A stretch of DNA of 36,000 nucleotides from Deinococcus metallilatus (GCF_004758605.1 NZ_CP038512.1:2984001-3020000), one strand, 5' to 3'; positions 13,291 through 29,348 are shown, numbered from the stretch's first letter. A program made the numbers and translations. Notes: generated from the letters alone by a model not told the origin.

Positions 13291-14319
13291 TCAGGGTGTG
13301 ACCGTCACCCGCTCCGCCACCGGATCGAGGCGCGCCAGTCCCCCCAGCGGCAGCGTGAGCTGCGGACTGGTGTGGCCGAAGTCCACGTTCGCCACGACCG
13401 GGAGATCGGGGCGGCCTGCCTCGGCCAGCACGCGGCGCACCCAGCGGTAAAGGTCTTCCACCATCTCGGGCGTGTAGCCGCGTGGGCGGGCCAGGAGCAG
13501 CCCAGCGGCGCGGGCCAGGATGCCCTGGGCGGCGTAGTTCCGCAGCCAGTAGCCCACCTGCTGAGGGGGCGGCACCTCCTCGCTCGTCTCCAGCGCCAGC
13601 ACCGCGCCTTCCCACAGCCCGGGGGCAGGCCAGCCGGGCGTGCCGTTCAGCATGTCCAGCACCTCCAGGCAGCCGCCCAGCAGGTGCCCCTCGGCGGCCT
13701 GCTCGCCCTGGAGCCAGGTCCAGCCTTCGCCGGGCTGAAAGGGGCGGCGGACCTCCTGCCCCGGCTCGTCGGCCCAGTCCTGCCGGAACTCGGTCCACTC
13801 GGGAGCGGGGTGGAGGTCGAAGGGCCGATCCTCCACCAGCACGCGGCGCACGCCTTCCACGACGAAGGGGTGAATGCCGCCGTTTTCCGCGAGATCGGTC
13901 AGCAGGGCTGGCCCGTGATAGGCCATCACGCCCGCCCGGAGGAACTGCATCAGGGTGACGGTGGAGTCGCTGTAGCCCAGGAACGGCTTGGGGTGCTGGC
14001 GGATCAGGTCCAGGTTGAGGTACGGCAGCAGCCGCACGCTGTCATCCCCGCCGATAATGCTGACCAGGCCGCCGATCTCAGGATTCTGAAGCGCCCAGTG
14101 CAGGTCATCCGCGCGGGCCTGCGGGTTCGCGGAGAGGAAGTCCGGGCCGCGCAGCGCGTTGGGTGCGGGCACGACCTCCCAGCCGAAGGCACTGGCCACC
14201 TGCCGCACCCCCGCCCGGTACCGGCCCATCACCTCCGTCACGAAGCCGCTGGAAAGGCTCAGGGCCGCCACACGCGAGCCGGGGGCGAGGCGGGGCGGGC
14301 GGAGAAAGCGGGGCGTCAT
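13291..14319 (-). CDS. S66-family peptidase (LD-carboxypeptidase/MccF-like)
   Basis: 342 residues, the family length. The Ser-Glu-His triad is visible as S117 in FLGYSDST, E244 in LALETSEE and H316 in VDFGHTSP. A clear [10 protein letters not shown] motif precedes the serine. The sequence favours the MccF-like branch, which cleaves amide bonds of toxic aminoacyl nucleotides, over murein LD-carboxypeptidase, but either is possible. No signal peptide is seen, so it is cytoplasmic. The ATG has GGAGG seven bases upstream. Confidence 0.85.
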   Translation of the reverse strand: MTPRFLRPPRLAPGSRVAALSLSSGFVTEVMGRYRAGVRQVASAFGWEVVPAPNALRGPDFLSANPQARADDLHWALQNPEIGGLVSIIGGDDSVRLLPYLNLDLIRQHPKPFLGYSDSTVTLMQFLRAGVMAYHGPALLTDLAENGGIHPFVVEGVRRVLVEDRPFDLHPAPEWTEFRQDWADEPGQEVRRPFQPGEGWTWLQGEQAAEGHLLGGCLEVLDMLNGTPGWPAPGLWEGAVLALETSEEVPPPQQVGYWLRNYAAQGILARAAGLLLARPRGYTPEMVEDLYRWVRRVLAEAGRPDLPVVANVDFGHTSPQLTLPLGGLARLDPVAERVTVTP

Positions 14320-14375
14320 ATCCGGCCTCCGGAGACGGCGGGACGAGCGGAAGGGGTGGGCCGGAGGAAAAGGAT

Positions 14376-14403
14376 CACGCCCTTACGCTAACGGAAGGGC
14401 GTG
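14376..14403 (-). terminator. Hairpin terminator after the GNAT gene
   Basis: CACGCCCTT (14376-14384) and AAGGGCGTG (14395-14403) form a 9-bp perfect stem with a 10-base loop. On the - strand it is followed by ATCCTTTTCC. It separates the GNAT/amidase pair from the peptidase gene. Confidence 0.7.
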
Positions 14404-14424
14404 CGGCGGGACTGCCCGGGCAGC

Positions 14425-14944
14425 CTACGCCTCCTGCCGCGTCAGGTCCAGCCACAGCCAGTGCTCGGCCAGGGAACGCCCCTCCACGTGCAGGGCGTCG
14501 GGGCGGGTGCCCCAGTGCCGGAACCCGTGCCGCTCGTACAGGCGCCGGGCGGCGTGCTGCGTCTCCACGACCGCGAGGTGCAGGGAGGACACTCCCGGCC
14601 AGGTGCGGGCCTGCGCGATGCCCGCGCGCAGCAGGGCGTCTCCGCAGCCCTGCCCGCGGGCGTGGGGCAGGACCGACACCGCCACGACATTCGCCCGGTG
14701 CGCCAGCGTGGGCAGCGCCTCGCGCACGACGGTCAGGATGCCGACCAGCGTCCCGTCCACGAACGCGCCCAGGGTCACCACCCCCGCCCCCGGGTCCAGG
14801 CGCCCGGCGATCTCGGAGGCGGGCCGCGCGGCGAACTCGTCGGCGGCCGTGACGAACGCGAGCGGATCGGTTTGCAGCCCCGCGAGCCGCACCTCGCGGT
14901 AGGCGGGCGCGTCGGCGGCGGTCAGGACGCGGACGGAGGGGGCC

Positions 14945-14952
<8 letters not shown>
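14425..14952 (-). CDS. GNAT-family N-acetyltransferase
   Basis: 175 residues, one GNAT domain. The acetyl-CoA motif reads [20 protein letters not shown] (R/Q-G-x-G-x-G/A pattern), preceded by beta strands around [14 protein letters not shown] and followed by [20 protein letters not shown]. The acceptor is unknown. Its ATG overlaps the stop of the amidohydrolase gene by eight bases, so the two are co-translated and may act on related amino or amide compounds. Confidence 0.85.
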
Positions 14953-15862
<910 letters not shown>

Positions 15863-15868
15863 GGGGGG

Positions 15869-15874
15869 AGTGTA
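15869..15874 (-). promoter_or_regulatory. -10 element (TACACT) of the amidase-GNAT pair
   Basis: TANNNT six bases before ATG 15862. Confidence 0.6.
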
Positions 15875-15926
15875 GCGGGCGGGGCCACCGCGCACCGTGC
15901 CACCGGGCTGTGACCTGGGGGCACCC

Positions 15927-16403
15927 TCACTTCGGGTGGGCGGTGCGCCAGTCGGCCAGGAAGTTGGCGAGCAGGGTGTCCAGCACGTCGGCGGCCTTGA
16001 GCGCCCCGTTCCCCTTCAGTTCCCCGAAATACCCGTTGTCCCAGAGGGTCACGCTCTCCAGCGTGTCCTGACGGCTGAGCCAGCCTTCGAGGTCGGCGCT
16101 GTACACGGTGCCGGACTGGGTGGTTTCAAAGGTATAGAACAGGTTGAGCTGCCGCTGGGCGACGGTCCCGCCGGGCTGACAGGGGTTGTCCTGCACCTGA
16201 ATGCCCGCCGCCTCCAGTTTCTGCACCACCCGGCCGAGGAGGTCCGTCAGCACCTTCTCGTCTTCCTGGTCGCGTTCCGCGAACGAGCCGTTCACGCAGA
16301 CCGAGGTGAAGCCGCGCAGGTTGGCGGGCGTGCGGTCCGCTCTCGCCAGCCCCGGCAGGACCGTCAGGGCCAGGGCAGCGAGCGTCGTGACGATCTTTTT
16401 CAT
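15927..16403 (-). CDS. Secreted protein of unknown function
   Basis: 158 residues with a clear signal peptide ([22 protein letters not shown], cleavage about 22/23). The mature part has two cysteines (VCVNG and DNPCQPG) that could form a disulfide, a charged helix ([25 protein letters not shown]) and a strand-rich second half ([22 protein letters not shown]). No family is recognised. It probably acts in the periplasm or on the cell surface. It stands alone, transcribed divergently from the gene at 16551. Confidence 0.75.
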   Translation of the reverse strand: MKKIVTTLAALALTVLPGLARADRTPANLRGFTSVCVNGSFAERDQEDEKVLTDLLGRVVQKLEAAGIQVQDNPCQPGGTVAQRQLNLFYTFETTQSGTVYSADLEGWLSRQDTLESVTLWDNGYFGELKGNGALKAADVLDTLLANFLADWRTAHPK

Positions 16404-16538
16404 GGCTGAACCCCCAGTTCCGCGCCGCCCCGTCTCCGTCAGCCGGGGCCTTCCTCGTGGTGCCTGGCCTCACCTTATCCGAATTGCCTCCGGGGTGCGG
16501 GCGAACTTCCCCCGACCCACGCCGAGAACCGGGGAACG

Positions 16539-16544
16539 TAGACT
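16539..16544 (+). promoter_or_regulatory. -10 element (TAGACT) of the 16551 gene
   Basis: TAGACT ends six bases before ATG 16551. The following bases (GACCAC) resemble those after the tkt -10 (GACCGC). Confidence 0.6.
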
Positions 16545-16550
16545 GACCAC

Positions 16551-17429
<879 letters not shown>

Positions 17430-17460
17430 ATGTGGCCGTTTCCCGATTCTGGGCCGAAAG

Positions 17461-17629
17461 TTATCCACAGGGTTATCCACAAGGGGTGTGGACAACCTGT
17501 GGACAAAGGGGGCAGGGCCCGCGAAATGGGCGGTGATTTTCCTCGTCCCAGACGGCGTTGATGGTAGGCCGGGGGGCCACCGAAGACTTCCACAGAGTTA
17601 TCCACAGGCGCGCGTTTCACTGTGGATAA
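17461..17629. promoter_or_regulatory. Cluster of six DnaA boxes
   Basis: TTATCCACA occurs at 17461-17469 (+), 17473-17481 (+), 17598-17606 (+) and 17621-17629 (-). TTGTCCACA occurs at 17487-17495 (-) and 17498-17506 (-). The first four form one near-perfect inverted array with 11-14 base steps. The last two sit in a 13-bp perfect inverted repeat (17595-17607/17620-17632). The cluster fills the gap between two convergent genes, so it is not a promoter region. DnaA would be expected to bind it. No dnaA, dnaN or AT-rich unwinding element is nearby, so a titration or regulatory locus is more likely than the main oriC. Confidence 0.85.
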
Positions 17630-17636
17630 CTCCGGT

Positions 17637-18248
17637 TCACGCGCGCCTTGCGGCCTGAACGAAGGCCCGCACCTGCTCGGGGTCCTTCACGCCCGCGCGG
17701 GCCTCCAGGCGGCTCACGGCATCCACCCCGGCCGGGCGCAGCACCCGGACTGCCTCCGCCACATTGGCGGGTCCCAGGCCTCCGGCCAGCCAGGCCCCCG
17801 CCGGGAACAGGTCCCGCAGCGCGGCCCAGTCGAGCGGCTGCCCGCTCCCCGGCTCCGGAGCGTCCAGCATGGGCGTCACGCCGGGGAGACTCAGCCCTTC
17901 CAGCATGTCCTCCCGCCCCAGGTCAGCGGGACGCAGAACGCGCAGAACGGGATGATAGCGGGCGACCTCCCGCACGTAAAGACTTGACAGGTCGCCGTGG
18001 AGCTGGACGGCACTCATCCGCGCCGCCTCGGCGGTCCGCAGCACCTCGTCCAGGCCCTGGTTCAGAAAGACGCCCACCCGCGCCACCACCGGCCCCACCG
18101 CCAGCCCAGCCTCCCGCGCGACCTCCGGCGTCACCCGGCGCTTGCTGCCCGGCGCGAAGATGAAGCCCAGCGCGTCGGCCCCCGCCCCGGCGGAGAGCAG
18201 GGCGTCGTGGACGGAGGTGGTGCCGCAGACCTTGACGCGGACGGTCAT
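17637..18248 (-). CDS. trpF: Phosphoribosylanthranilate isomerase
   Basis: 203 residues, the normal length. It begins [10 protein letters not shown] with the catalytic cysteine (C8) of Kx[24 protein letters not shown] and AVQLHGD are standard TrpF motifs, and MLDAP carries the catalytic aspartate. The phosphate-binding end is [13 protein letters not shown] followed by [13 protein letters not shown]; most homologues have VSSGVE, so the end of this loop is unusual. The enzyme isomerises phosphoribosylanthranilate in tryptophan synthesis. The ATG overlaps the upstream gene's stop as ATGA. No other trp gene is present. Confidence 0.9.
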   Translation of the reverse strand: MTVRVKVCGTTSVHDALLSAGAGADALGFIFAPGSKRRVTPEVAREAGLAVGPVVARVGVFLNQGLDEVLRTAEAARMSAVQLHGDLSSLYVREVARYHPVLRVLRPADLGREDMLEGLSLPGVTPMLDAPEPGSGQPLDWAALRDLFPAGAWLAGGLGPANVAEAVRVLRPAGVDAVSRLEARAGVKDPEQVRAFVQAARRA

Positions 18249-18487
18249 TCGCGCGCTTCCAGGGCGGCCACGCGCGCCTCCAGGTCGCGGACGCGGCGGG
18301 TGAGGGCCAGCAGCAGCAGCGCGTAGTGGTCGTACAGCTTGGGGCGTTCCATACGGACCTCGCCAGACATCCACTCGTGCAGCAGGCGCTCGGCCCCCGC
18401 CAGCACGTCCTCGTCGGGCACCTCGCGGAAGTTGCGGCTGCCCAGAATCTCGCGGGCGAAATTGAGTTCGCGGTCGGGGTCGGTCAT
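18245..18487 (-). CDS. Small acidic protein with C-terminal coiled coil
   Basis: 80 residues, co-translated with trpF through a four-base overlap. The N-terminus ([26 protein letters not shown]) is charged. A helix with hydrophobic face follows ([15 protein letters not shown]), and the end reads as a heptad coiled coil ([14 protein letters not shown]). No membrane segment or known family is recognised. Link to tryptophan synthesis rests only on position. Confidence 0.65.
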   Translation of the reverse strand: MTDPDRELNFAREILGSRNFREVPDEDVLAGAERLLHEWMSGEVRMERPKLYDHYALLLLALTRRVRDLEARVAALEARE

Positions 18488-18536
18488 GGGGCTATTGTGG
18501 CGCAGCAGCCGTGTACGCTCGTGGTCAGGAGGTCAC

Positions 18537-18896
18537 ATGCACAGGACGTTTCCTCTCCTGCTTTGCACGCTGCTCGCCTGCGCCCCGGCGTCTGCCGCTC
18601 CCGTGTCCTGGGGCAGCTACTCCACCCTGTTCTCGACCGAGCGAACCGGCCAGACCGAGTATCGCCTGAACGCCTACCGGGTCAGCGGCCGCCTTCATAT
18701 CCTGCGAGACGTGACCTACCGCCTGAGCTTCCGGGGTGGGCAGGTCCGGGCCAGCGGCAAGCCCCTGAAGGGGGGCTGTACCTCCGGCGTGCTGAAAAAG
18801 GGGGAGGTTCTGCTCTTCCACCGGGCAACGAGAGTCGAGCTTCAGATTCCCTCACCGGGATGTGGGCAGAAGCAGCCTACGTCCCGGAACCGCTGA
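18537..18896 (+). CDS. Short secreted protein, possible lipoprotein
   Basis: 119 residues. The start ATG at 18537 has AGGAGG five bases upstream. The signal peptide is MHRTFPLLLCTLLACAPASA; it may be cut after ASA, or LLAC may be a lipobox. The mature part looks beta-rich (TEYRLNAYRVSGRLHILRD, YRLSFRGGQVRASG) and has two cysteines. No family is recognised. The last 20 bases overlap the convergent cobT gene. Confidence 0.65.
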   Translation: MHRTFPLLLCTLLACAPASAAPVSWGSYSTLFSTERTGQTEYRLNAYRVSGRLHILRDVTYRLSFRGGQVRASGKPLKGGCTSGVLKKGEVLLFHRATRVELQIPSPGCGQKQPTSRNR

Positions 18897-19995
18897 CTCC
18901 GGACGACGCCCCACTCCCCGGCACCCCCGCCTCCGCGAAAGTCCGCATCTCGCGCAGGGTCGCCGCCGCCGAGAGGAGCAGCGGCGCGGCCAGCACACCC
19001 CCGGTGCCCTCGCCCAGCCGCAGGCCCAGGCGGAACAGCGGCTTCAGGCCCAGGTGGGCGAGTTGTGCCGCGTGCCCGACCTCGGCGCACTCTCCCGCCG
19101 GGAACAGGAAGTCGCGCAGATGGGGCGCGAGGGCCACACCGACCAGGGCCGCCGACCCCTCCACGAAGCCGTCCAGAATGACGGCACGGCGCAGCGCGGC
19201 GGCCTGAAGCATCATGCCCAGCATCGCCGCGATCTCGAAGCCGCCCAGGTCGGCCAGCACGCCCAGGGGGTCGGCGGGGTCGCTCCCCTGTCGGTCCAGC
19301 GCCTCCCGCACGGCCTCCACCTTGCGCCGCAGGGTCACGTCGTCCACGCCGGTGCCCCGGCCCGTCACCGCTTGCGGGGCCAGGTTCAGCAGCCGCGCGG
19401 TGAGGGCGGCGGCGGGCGTGGTGTTCCCGATGCCCATCTCGCCGGGAACCAGCAGGTCGGCGCCCTCCTCTACCGCGCGGCGGGCCAGGGCCGCGCCTGC
19501 CAGGATCAGGGCCTCGGCCTCGGGGCGGGACATGGCGGCCCCGAAGCGCAGGTCGTGGGTGCCCCGGCGCCGCGCGGCCCGCACCAGGGCGGGATGGTCG
19601 GGCAGGTCGGCGTTCACCCCCGCGTCCATCACATAGACCCGCGCGCCGACCGTCCGGGCGATGGCGTTCACGGCGGCCCCGCCCGGCCCGGTCGGGGTGT
19701 CCGCCAGGAAGTTCGCCACCATCGCGGGCGTCACCTCGGGCGGGTAGGCGCTGACGCCGCCCGCCGCGACGCCGTGATCCCCCGCCGCGACCAGCACGGC
19801 CACGCCGCGCGGGTCGGGCCGCGCGCTGCCGAACACGCCCGCCAGCCGCACCGCCAGGTCCTCCAGGTCGCCCAGCGCCCCGGCGGGCTTGGTGAGCTGC
19901 GCCTGCCGCTCACGCGCGGCCTGCATAGCGGCGGCGTCGGCGGGCTGAACGGCGGCGATCAGGGCGGCGAGGTCGGGCTGGAGGGGCAGGGGCAT
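18877..19995 (-). CDS. cobT: Nicotinate-nucleotide--DMB phosphoribosyltransferase
   Basis: 372 residues. Motifs are TKPAGALGDLE near the start, VLVAAGDHGVAAGGVSAYP, GPGGAAVNAI, the catalytic-loop region PGEMGIGNTT, GRGTGVDD, and the C-terminal LRLGEGTGG with the catalytic glutamate. The enzyme makes alpha-ribazole phosphate from nicotinate mononucleotide and dimethylbenzimidazole for the lower cobalamin ligand. The ATG has AAGGAG at a good distance. It is the last gene of the riboswitch-led operon, 36 bases after cobU. Confidence 0.93.
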   Translation of the reverse strand: MPLPLQPDLAALIAAVQPADAAAMQAARERQAQLTKPAGALGDLEDLAVRLAGVFGSARPDPRGVAVLVAAGDHGVAAGGVSAYPPEVTPAMVANFLADTPTGPGGAAVNAIARTVGARVYVMDAGVNADLPDHPALVRAARRRGTHDLRFGAAMSRPEAEALILAGAALARRAVEEGADLLVPGEMGIGNTTPAAALTARLLNLAPQAVTGRGTGVDDVTLRRKVEAVREALDRQGSDPADPLGVLADLGGFEIAAMLGMMLQAAALRRAVILDGFVEGSAALVGVALAPHLRDFLFPAGECAEVGHAAQLAHLGLKPLFRLGLRLGEGTGGVLAAPLLLSAAATLREMRTFAEAGVPGSGASSGVSGSGT

Positions 19996-20031
19996 CGGAC
20001 TCCTTGCGGGGTGAGCGGGTGGGGGAAGAGG

Positions 20032-21978
<1,947 letters not shown>

Positions 21979-21986
<8 letters not shown>

Positions 21987-22995
21987 GCTCTCCTCCCTCC
22001 AGCACGACCCGCACGGCCGCCACCAGCCGCGCATTCTCCTCCGAGAGACGGGTCGAGACGCGGATGCGTTCCGGATACCCGTAGCTCGCGCAGTCGCGCA
22101 CCTTCACCCCGCGTTCGAGCAGGGCGGCGGTCACACGGGCCCCGTCCCCGACCTCCAGCGTCATGTACGGCGTCCCGTGATGCTCGACGTGCCCGAACGG
22201 CGCCAGTCCCGCCGCCAGTACGCGGGCCTCCCGGGCCACCCGGGGCAGCGTCCACGCGAGAAAGGCCCCGGCGTCCGGCAGCGCCGCGAGGATGGCGGCG
22301 GTTCCCGCCGGGACATGCCAGGCGGGCGCCAGGTTCTCCAGCCGGGCCACCACGTCCGGCCCGGCCAGGGCGTAGGCGGGCCGCGCGCCCACCAGCCCGT
22401 GCGCCTTGCCGGGCGAGAGCAGGCGCACCACGCTGGGGTGCCGGGGTGACGAGGGGGCGGCGGTGAAGGGCATATACGCCTCGTCCACGAGGAGCAGTGC
22501 CCCGACCCCGGCGCAGGCGTCCGCCAGCGCGCGCAGTTCTCCCACCGTCCGGACTTCCCCCGTGGGGTTGTGGGGCTGGCCCAGGTAGACGAGGCGCACG
22601 TCCGGCGCCAGGACGGCGGGCACGTCCGCCACGACCTCCACCCGTGCCCGGACCAGGGCGGCGGCCCGCGCCAGTTCCCCGAAGGGGGCACGCAGGCTCA
22701 GGAGCGTGCCGCCGGGGGGCAGGAACGCCCGGGCGAGGCGGTGCAGCAGGTCCGAGGCGCCCACCGCCAGCGCCACCTCGTCCGCCTCCACCCCGTGCCA
22801 CGCGGCCAGCCGGGCGCGCACTCCGGTATAGGTCGGATCGGGGTAGTGGGCATGGTCGGCGGCGTGCAGGGCCCGGAGGAGCCGCGGGTTGGGGCCGTAG
22901 GGGTTCGCGTTCACGCTGAAGTCCAGGCCCTTGAAGGGCCGCGCGGTCGGCCCGCCGTGCGGCGCGCGGGGCAGGAGGGGCGGCAGGTCAGCCAC
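21979..22995 (-). CDS. cobD: Threonine-phosphate decarboxylase (aminotransferase fold)
   Basis: 338 residues from GTG 22995, which overlaps the cbiB stop. It is a fold-type I PLP enzyme: [18 protein letters not shown] at the N-terminus, [22 protein letters not shown], and the PLP lysine in [15 protein letters not shown]. It ends with the arginine region [12 protein letters not shown]. It decarboxylates threonine phosphate to aminopropanol phosphate, the linker of the nucleotide loop. HisC shares the fold, but the position between cbiB and cobQ favours CobD. Called cobC in some nomenclatures. Confidence 0.88.
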
Positions 22996-23898
22996 GGCGT
23001 CTCCGGCGAGCGGGCAGCAGCAGGGCCAGGGTGGCGAGGGCGAGCGTCCAGCGGGCGAGCCGGAGCGCGCGGGCCAGGTCCGCCGCAGCGGGCAGGCGGC
23101 CCCCCGCATTCAGGACATACACGCCCCGCTTGTCCAGCCGGACGCCGAGGGCGCCCGCGAACGCGCTCATGGGCTGTCCGGCGTTGGGGCTGGGGGTGAA
23201 GCGCGCGTCCCGCCGCCAGATGCGCCACGCGCCGATGGGGTCCAGCCCGGCGGGAAGGGCCGCCAGCACCGCACACAGTGCCGTGAGCCGGGCGGGCGCG
23301 AGGTTCAGCAGGTCGTCGGCGTGGGCAGCCACCTTGCCCGGGTGTTCCAGTTCCGGCGTGCGGTAGCCCCACAGCGCGTCGGCGGTGTTCGCGTAACGGT
23401 AGAGGGCGGTGAGGGGCAGACCGCCCCAACGGAAGCACAGCAGCGGCGCGACCACGCTGTCGGACAGGTTCTCCGCCAGGCTCTCGATGGCCGCGCCCGC
23501 CACCTCCTCCGCGCCCAGTTCCCCCGTCTCCCGGCTGACGAGATGCCAGGCCAGGAGCCGCCGCGCTTCCGGCAGGTCGTCTGCCGCGAGGGCCGCGTGG
23601 ACCTCCCCCACCGCCGCCACCAGCGCGCGCCGGGCCAGCAGAGGCTTGAGCAGCACTCCGCGTGTCACCCAGCCGCCCGGCAACTGTCCCGCCAGCAGAC
23701 CCGCGCCCGCCGAAAGCGCCGCACCCAGCGCCCAGGTCACGCCCCCCTCCCGCTGCTGGGTGCCCGGTGTGGTGGCCTGCCAGCGACGCCTGGCCCCTTT
23801 CAGGTAAGTCCCCATCCAGACGACCGGGTGCAGGCGCGCGGGCGGCTCGCCCAGGGCGTCCAGCGCGAGGGCGAGCAGCAGCGCCCGCCGCCTCCCCT

Positions 23899-23908
<10 letters not shown>
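22988..23908 (-). CDS. cbiB: Adenosylcobinamide-phosphate synthase
   Basis: 306 residues, membrane protein with about five helices. Family motifs are [22 protein letters not shown] at the start, [30 protein letters not shown] and [22 protein letters not shown]. It joins the aminopropanol (phosphate) arm to cobyric acid in the membrane. The chosen start is GTG 23908, overlapping the cobB stop by ten bases; the open frame beyond it runs back through cobB and is a shadow. Confidence 0.93.
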
Positions 23909-25224
<1,316 letters not shown>

Positions 25225-25227
25225 GGC

Positions 25228-25838
25228 CTAATGCTCGATCCCCGCCTGCGCGCCGATGCCCGCCTCGTAGGCGTGCTTGACCGGCCGCATCTCGGTCACG
25301 GTGTCGGCCAGCGCGACGAGTTCGGGCAGCGCGTCCCGGCCGGTGATCACCACGTGCAGGCGGGGGTCGCGCGCCCGCAGGGTGGCTTCCACGTCCGGCC
25401 AGGGCACCCAGCCGTACTTCAGGGCGTAGGTGAACTCGTCGAGCACGATCAGGTCGTACTCGCCCGAGCGGATGGCCGCCTGTGCCAGCTCCCAGCCGTG
25501 GGCGGCCAGCGCGGCGGAATTCTCCAGGTCGCGCGACCGCCAGGTGAAGCCGTCGCCCAGGCCCTCGTAGGGGATGCCCAGCACGTCGAGGGTGCGGTGT
25601 TCCCCGAACTTCGCCTTCTCGTGCTTCAGGAACTGGAACATCCGGACTTTCAGCCCGCGCCCCTGGGCCCGCACCATCAGGCCCAGCGCGGCGGTCGTCT
25701 TGCCCTTGCCGTTCCCGGTGTTCACGATCAGGAGGCCCCGGCGGCCCCGCGTCAGGTCCTCGCGCTTCTGGTGCTGGTCGCGGGCCTGCTCCAGTTCGCG
25801 CATGGCGGCCTCGCGACGGGCGGCGGTCGTGTCGTCCG

Positions 25839-25842
<4 letters not shown>
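25228..25842 (-). CDS. cobO: Corrinoid adenosyltransferase, CobO/BtuR type
   Basis: 204 residues. The P-loop [10 protein letters not shown] (41-50) is preceded by a basic helix and followed by [36 protein letters not shown] and HVVITGRD, all standard for CobO/CobA/BtuR. It transfers the adenosyl group from ATP to the cobalt of cob(I)yrinate or cobinamide. The ATG overlaps the btuF stop as ATGA, so it is the second gene of the operon. Confidence 0.94.
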
Positions 25843-26708
<866 letters not shown>

Positions 26709-26756
26709 GGAGACTCCGGCGTGCGGGAGCAGGCGGCAGCGGGAGGGGCGCACGGC

Positions 26757-26784
26757 AAAAGCCCGCTCCAGCCGGGGCCAGAGC
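26757..26784 (-). terminator. Likely riboswitch expression-platform terminator
   Basis: On the - strand GCTCTGGC pairs with GCTGGAGC (26784-26765; two G-T pairs), then GGGC and TTTT (26760-26757). It lies between the B12 aptamer and btuF, where a ligand-controlled terminator is expected. The T-run is short. Confidence 0.45.
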
Positions 26785-26861
26785 AGGCACAAGGGGCAAG
26801 CTCGGAAGGTGGCCCTCTGACGGCGAGAGGTGCCCCGCGTTCTCAACAGGCCAGGGCGTCC

Positions 26862-26960
<99 letters not shown>

Positions 26961-27150
26961 GTAGCAGAGGGCCGAGAGTTAAGGACCACGTGACTCTAGG
27001 ACGCCATGCTCGTTCCCCCCTCCCAACCTCTTGCGGTGCGAGCTGTACCAGTCCCCGGCAAGGGCGGAGGAGCAGAAGGCGTCCCACACGCTTTCGTCTC
27101 TCGAACCGCGTCAGTCCTAAGCTGCGGGTCAGGCGGGTCGCTCCTCACCT

Positions 27151-27710
<560 letters not shown>

Positions 27711-27717
<7 letters not shown>

Positions 27718-28484
27718 CCGGCCCGGCCCCAGGCGTAGGCACCCAGCGCGAGGAGCTCTGCCGTCACCACCAGCAGCCCGTACACGTCCCCGTTCAGCCC
27801 GCCTCCCAGCCTCCCCGCCGCGAAGCGGGCGACGAGCAGCACGCCGACCAGCGCGGCCAGCGCGGCCAGCCACGCCCCCGGCAGCAGCAGGGCGGGCAGG
27901 GCCAGCAGCAGCGCGGCGCCCCAGCGGCCCTCGCGCGACCGTGCCCCCAGCGACTCCTGCCGCGCCGCCGGGTACAGGTTCATGGGCAGCAGCACCCACA
28001 GCCGCCCGGCGACTGCCGCCACCAGTGGGGCATAGGCCGGGATGGGGGCCGCCAGCAGGCTCCACAGGATCAGCAGCGCCGTCACCCCGGTTGCCAGGCC
28101 GAACGCGCCCACATGCACGTCCCGCAGGATGTCCAGCCGCTGGGCCGGGCTTTTCATCGCCAGCAGGGCGTCGGCGCTGTCCACCAGACCGTCGAAGTGC
28201 AGCATCCCGGTGACCGCCAGCCAGGCCGCCAGCGCCAGCGCCGCCCGCACGCCGTCCGGCAGCGGGAGCGGCAGCCACAGCAGCAGCGCGACCAGGCCGC
28301 CCACCGCGTAACCCGCCAGCGGGTAATAGGCGCTCGCCCGCGCAAAATCCCCCTCGCGCACCTCGCGGACGTGCGGGAGGGGCAGCGTGGTCAGGAAGGT
28401 CAGGGCGAGGTGCGCGGCCTGGAGTTGCCGCTTCCAGGGGGAGCGGGCGTCGGTCAAGGGCAGATCACCCCCGGATGGTGGCAT
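27711..28484 (-). CDS. cobS: Adenosylcobinamide-GDP ribazoletransferase (cobalamin synthase)
   Basis: 257 residues, membrane protein. Motifs are [11 protein letters not shown] at the start, [14 protein letters not shown], the catalytic [33 protein letters not shown] and the late NGDVYG. It joins alpha-ribazole to adenosylcobinamide-GDP, the last ring-assembly step. About six helices. It lies 25 bases behind the DtxR-family gene in the same direction, outside the riboswitch-led operon. Confidence 0.93.
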
Positions 28485-28509
28485 AAGGGCGGCCCGGAGT
28501 CAGCCTTCC

Positions 28510-29181
28510 CTACCCCCCGTTCCCATGCACCTGTACCTGCCGGGCCACCGCCAGCGCCAGCGTGAGCGGTTCGCCGCCCGGCAGCGTGACGGTGAGGGTC
28601 CCCAGCGCGGCGTCCACCTGCCGCAGCGTGATGACGGCCCCCGGGGTCAGGCCCGCCAGCACCAGCGCCCGCAGTTGCGCCGGGTCGTCGTCCGGCACGC
28701 GGGCGATGGTGGCGGCCTCGCCCGGCGCGAGCTGTGTCAGGCGGCGTTCGGCGCGGGTGGGCAGTTCACCGGCCAGCGTGGGGATCGGGTCGCCGTGCGG
28801 GTCGTGCGTGGGGTCCCCCAGCCAGGCGGCGATGCGCGCTTCCAGGCGTTCGGAAAGCGCGTGTTCCAGCCGTTCGGCCTCCTCGTGCACTTCGTCCAGC
28901 GGCACGCCCAGCGCGCGGTGCAAAAAGAGTTCCAGCAGCCGGTGGTGGCGCAGCACCTCCAGCGCGACCTGCTGCCCCTCGGCGGTGAGGCTGGCCCCCT
29001 GATACGGCGCGTGCGACACCAGGCCCTGCTCGCTCAGCTTCCGCAGCATTCCGGTGACGCTGGCAGGCACCACGCCCAGTGCGTCCGCCAGCGCCTGCGT
29101 GTTCACCTTGCCGCGCTGCCCCAACACGTACAGGTGCTTGAGGTAGTCCTCGGCGGAGGGGGAAAGGGGACGGGCGGTCAT
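28510..29181 (-). CDS. DtxR/MntR-family metal-dependent repressor
   Basis: 223 residues: N-terminal winged helix ([41 protein letters not shown]), dimerisation/metal domain ([30 protein letters not shown]) and C-terminal SH3-like FeoA domain. The DtxR primary-site Met10 and Cys102 are replaced here by Asp12 and Glu, while the His and Glu of the [11 protein letters not shown] segment remain, a pattern closer to Mn-sensing MntR. It probably controls metal uptake; the link with cobS is by position. ATG 29181 has TAAAAT six bases upstream. Confidence 0.88.
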   Translation of the reverse strand: MTARPLSPSAEDYLKHLYVLGQRGKVNTQALADALGVVPASVTGMLRKLSEQGLVSHAPYQGASLTAEGQQVALEVLRHHRLLELFLHRALGVPLDEVHEEAERLEHALSERLEARIAAWLGDPTHDPHGDPIPTLAGELPTRAERRLTQLAPGEAATIARVPDDDPAQLRALVLAGLTPGAVITLRQVDAALGTLTVTLPGGEPLTLALAVARQVQVHGNGG

Positions 29182-29187
29182 GGCTGC

Positions 29188-29193
29188 ATTTTA
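29188..29193 (-). promoter_or_regulatory. -10 element (TAAAAT) of the dtxR-cobS-cobC unit
   Basis: TANNNT six bases before ATG 29181. A metal-repressor site could overlap, but no dyad is evident. Confidence 0.6.
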
Positions 29194-29305
29194 GGCGGGA
29201 AAACGAAAGCCCAAGGGGCGGGGGTGAGGAGCTTTCAGCGGTCAGCCACAGGGGGCCAGGAATCAGGCGTGATGAGTGGAGGCTTTCACGCCCTTCTCCC
29301 CCCCG

Positions 29306-29330
29306 GGAACTTTTGCGTCCCTTTCCGTCT
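29306..29330 (+). promoter_or_regulatory. ECF-type promoter before the sigma factor gene
   Basis: GGAAC (29306-29310), 15 bases, then CGTC (29326-29329). This resembles the AAC/CGT two-block promoters read by ECF sigma factors, and suggests that the factor activates its own operon. The in-frame TTG at 29313 would fall inside this element, so it is not the start. Confidence 0.5.
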
Positions 29331-29348
29331 CTTACCTTTGAGGCAGCC

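Noticed and set aside
17461..17632. Calling the DnaA-box cluster the chromosomal origin
   Set aside because: No dnaA, dnaN, parAB or AT-rich unwinding region is nearby. It is safer to call it a DnaA-box cluster of unknown role.
27001..27150. Small ORFs upstream of the B12 riboswitch (for example + strand 27006-27248)
   Set aside because: They run into the cobC coding sequence on the opposite strand and lack start signals. I see no gene here.
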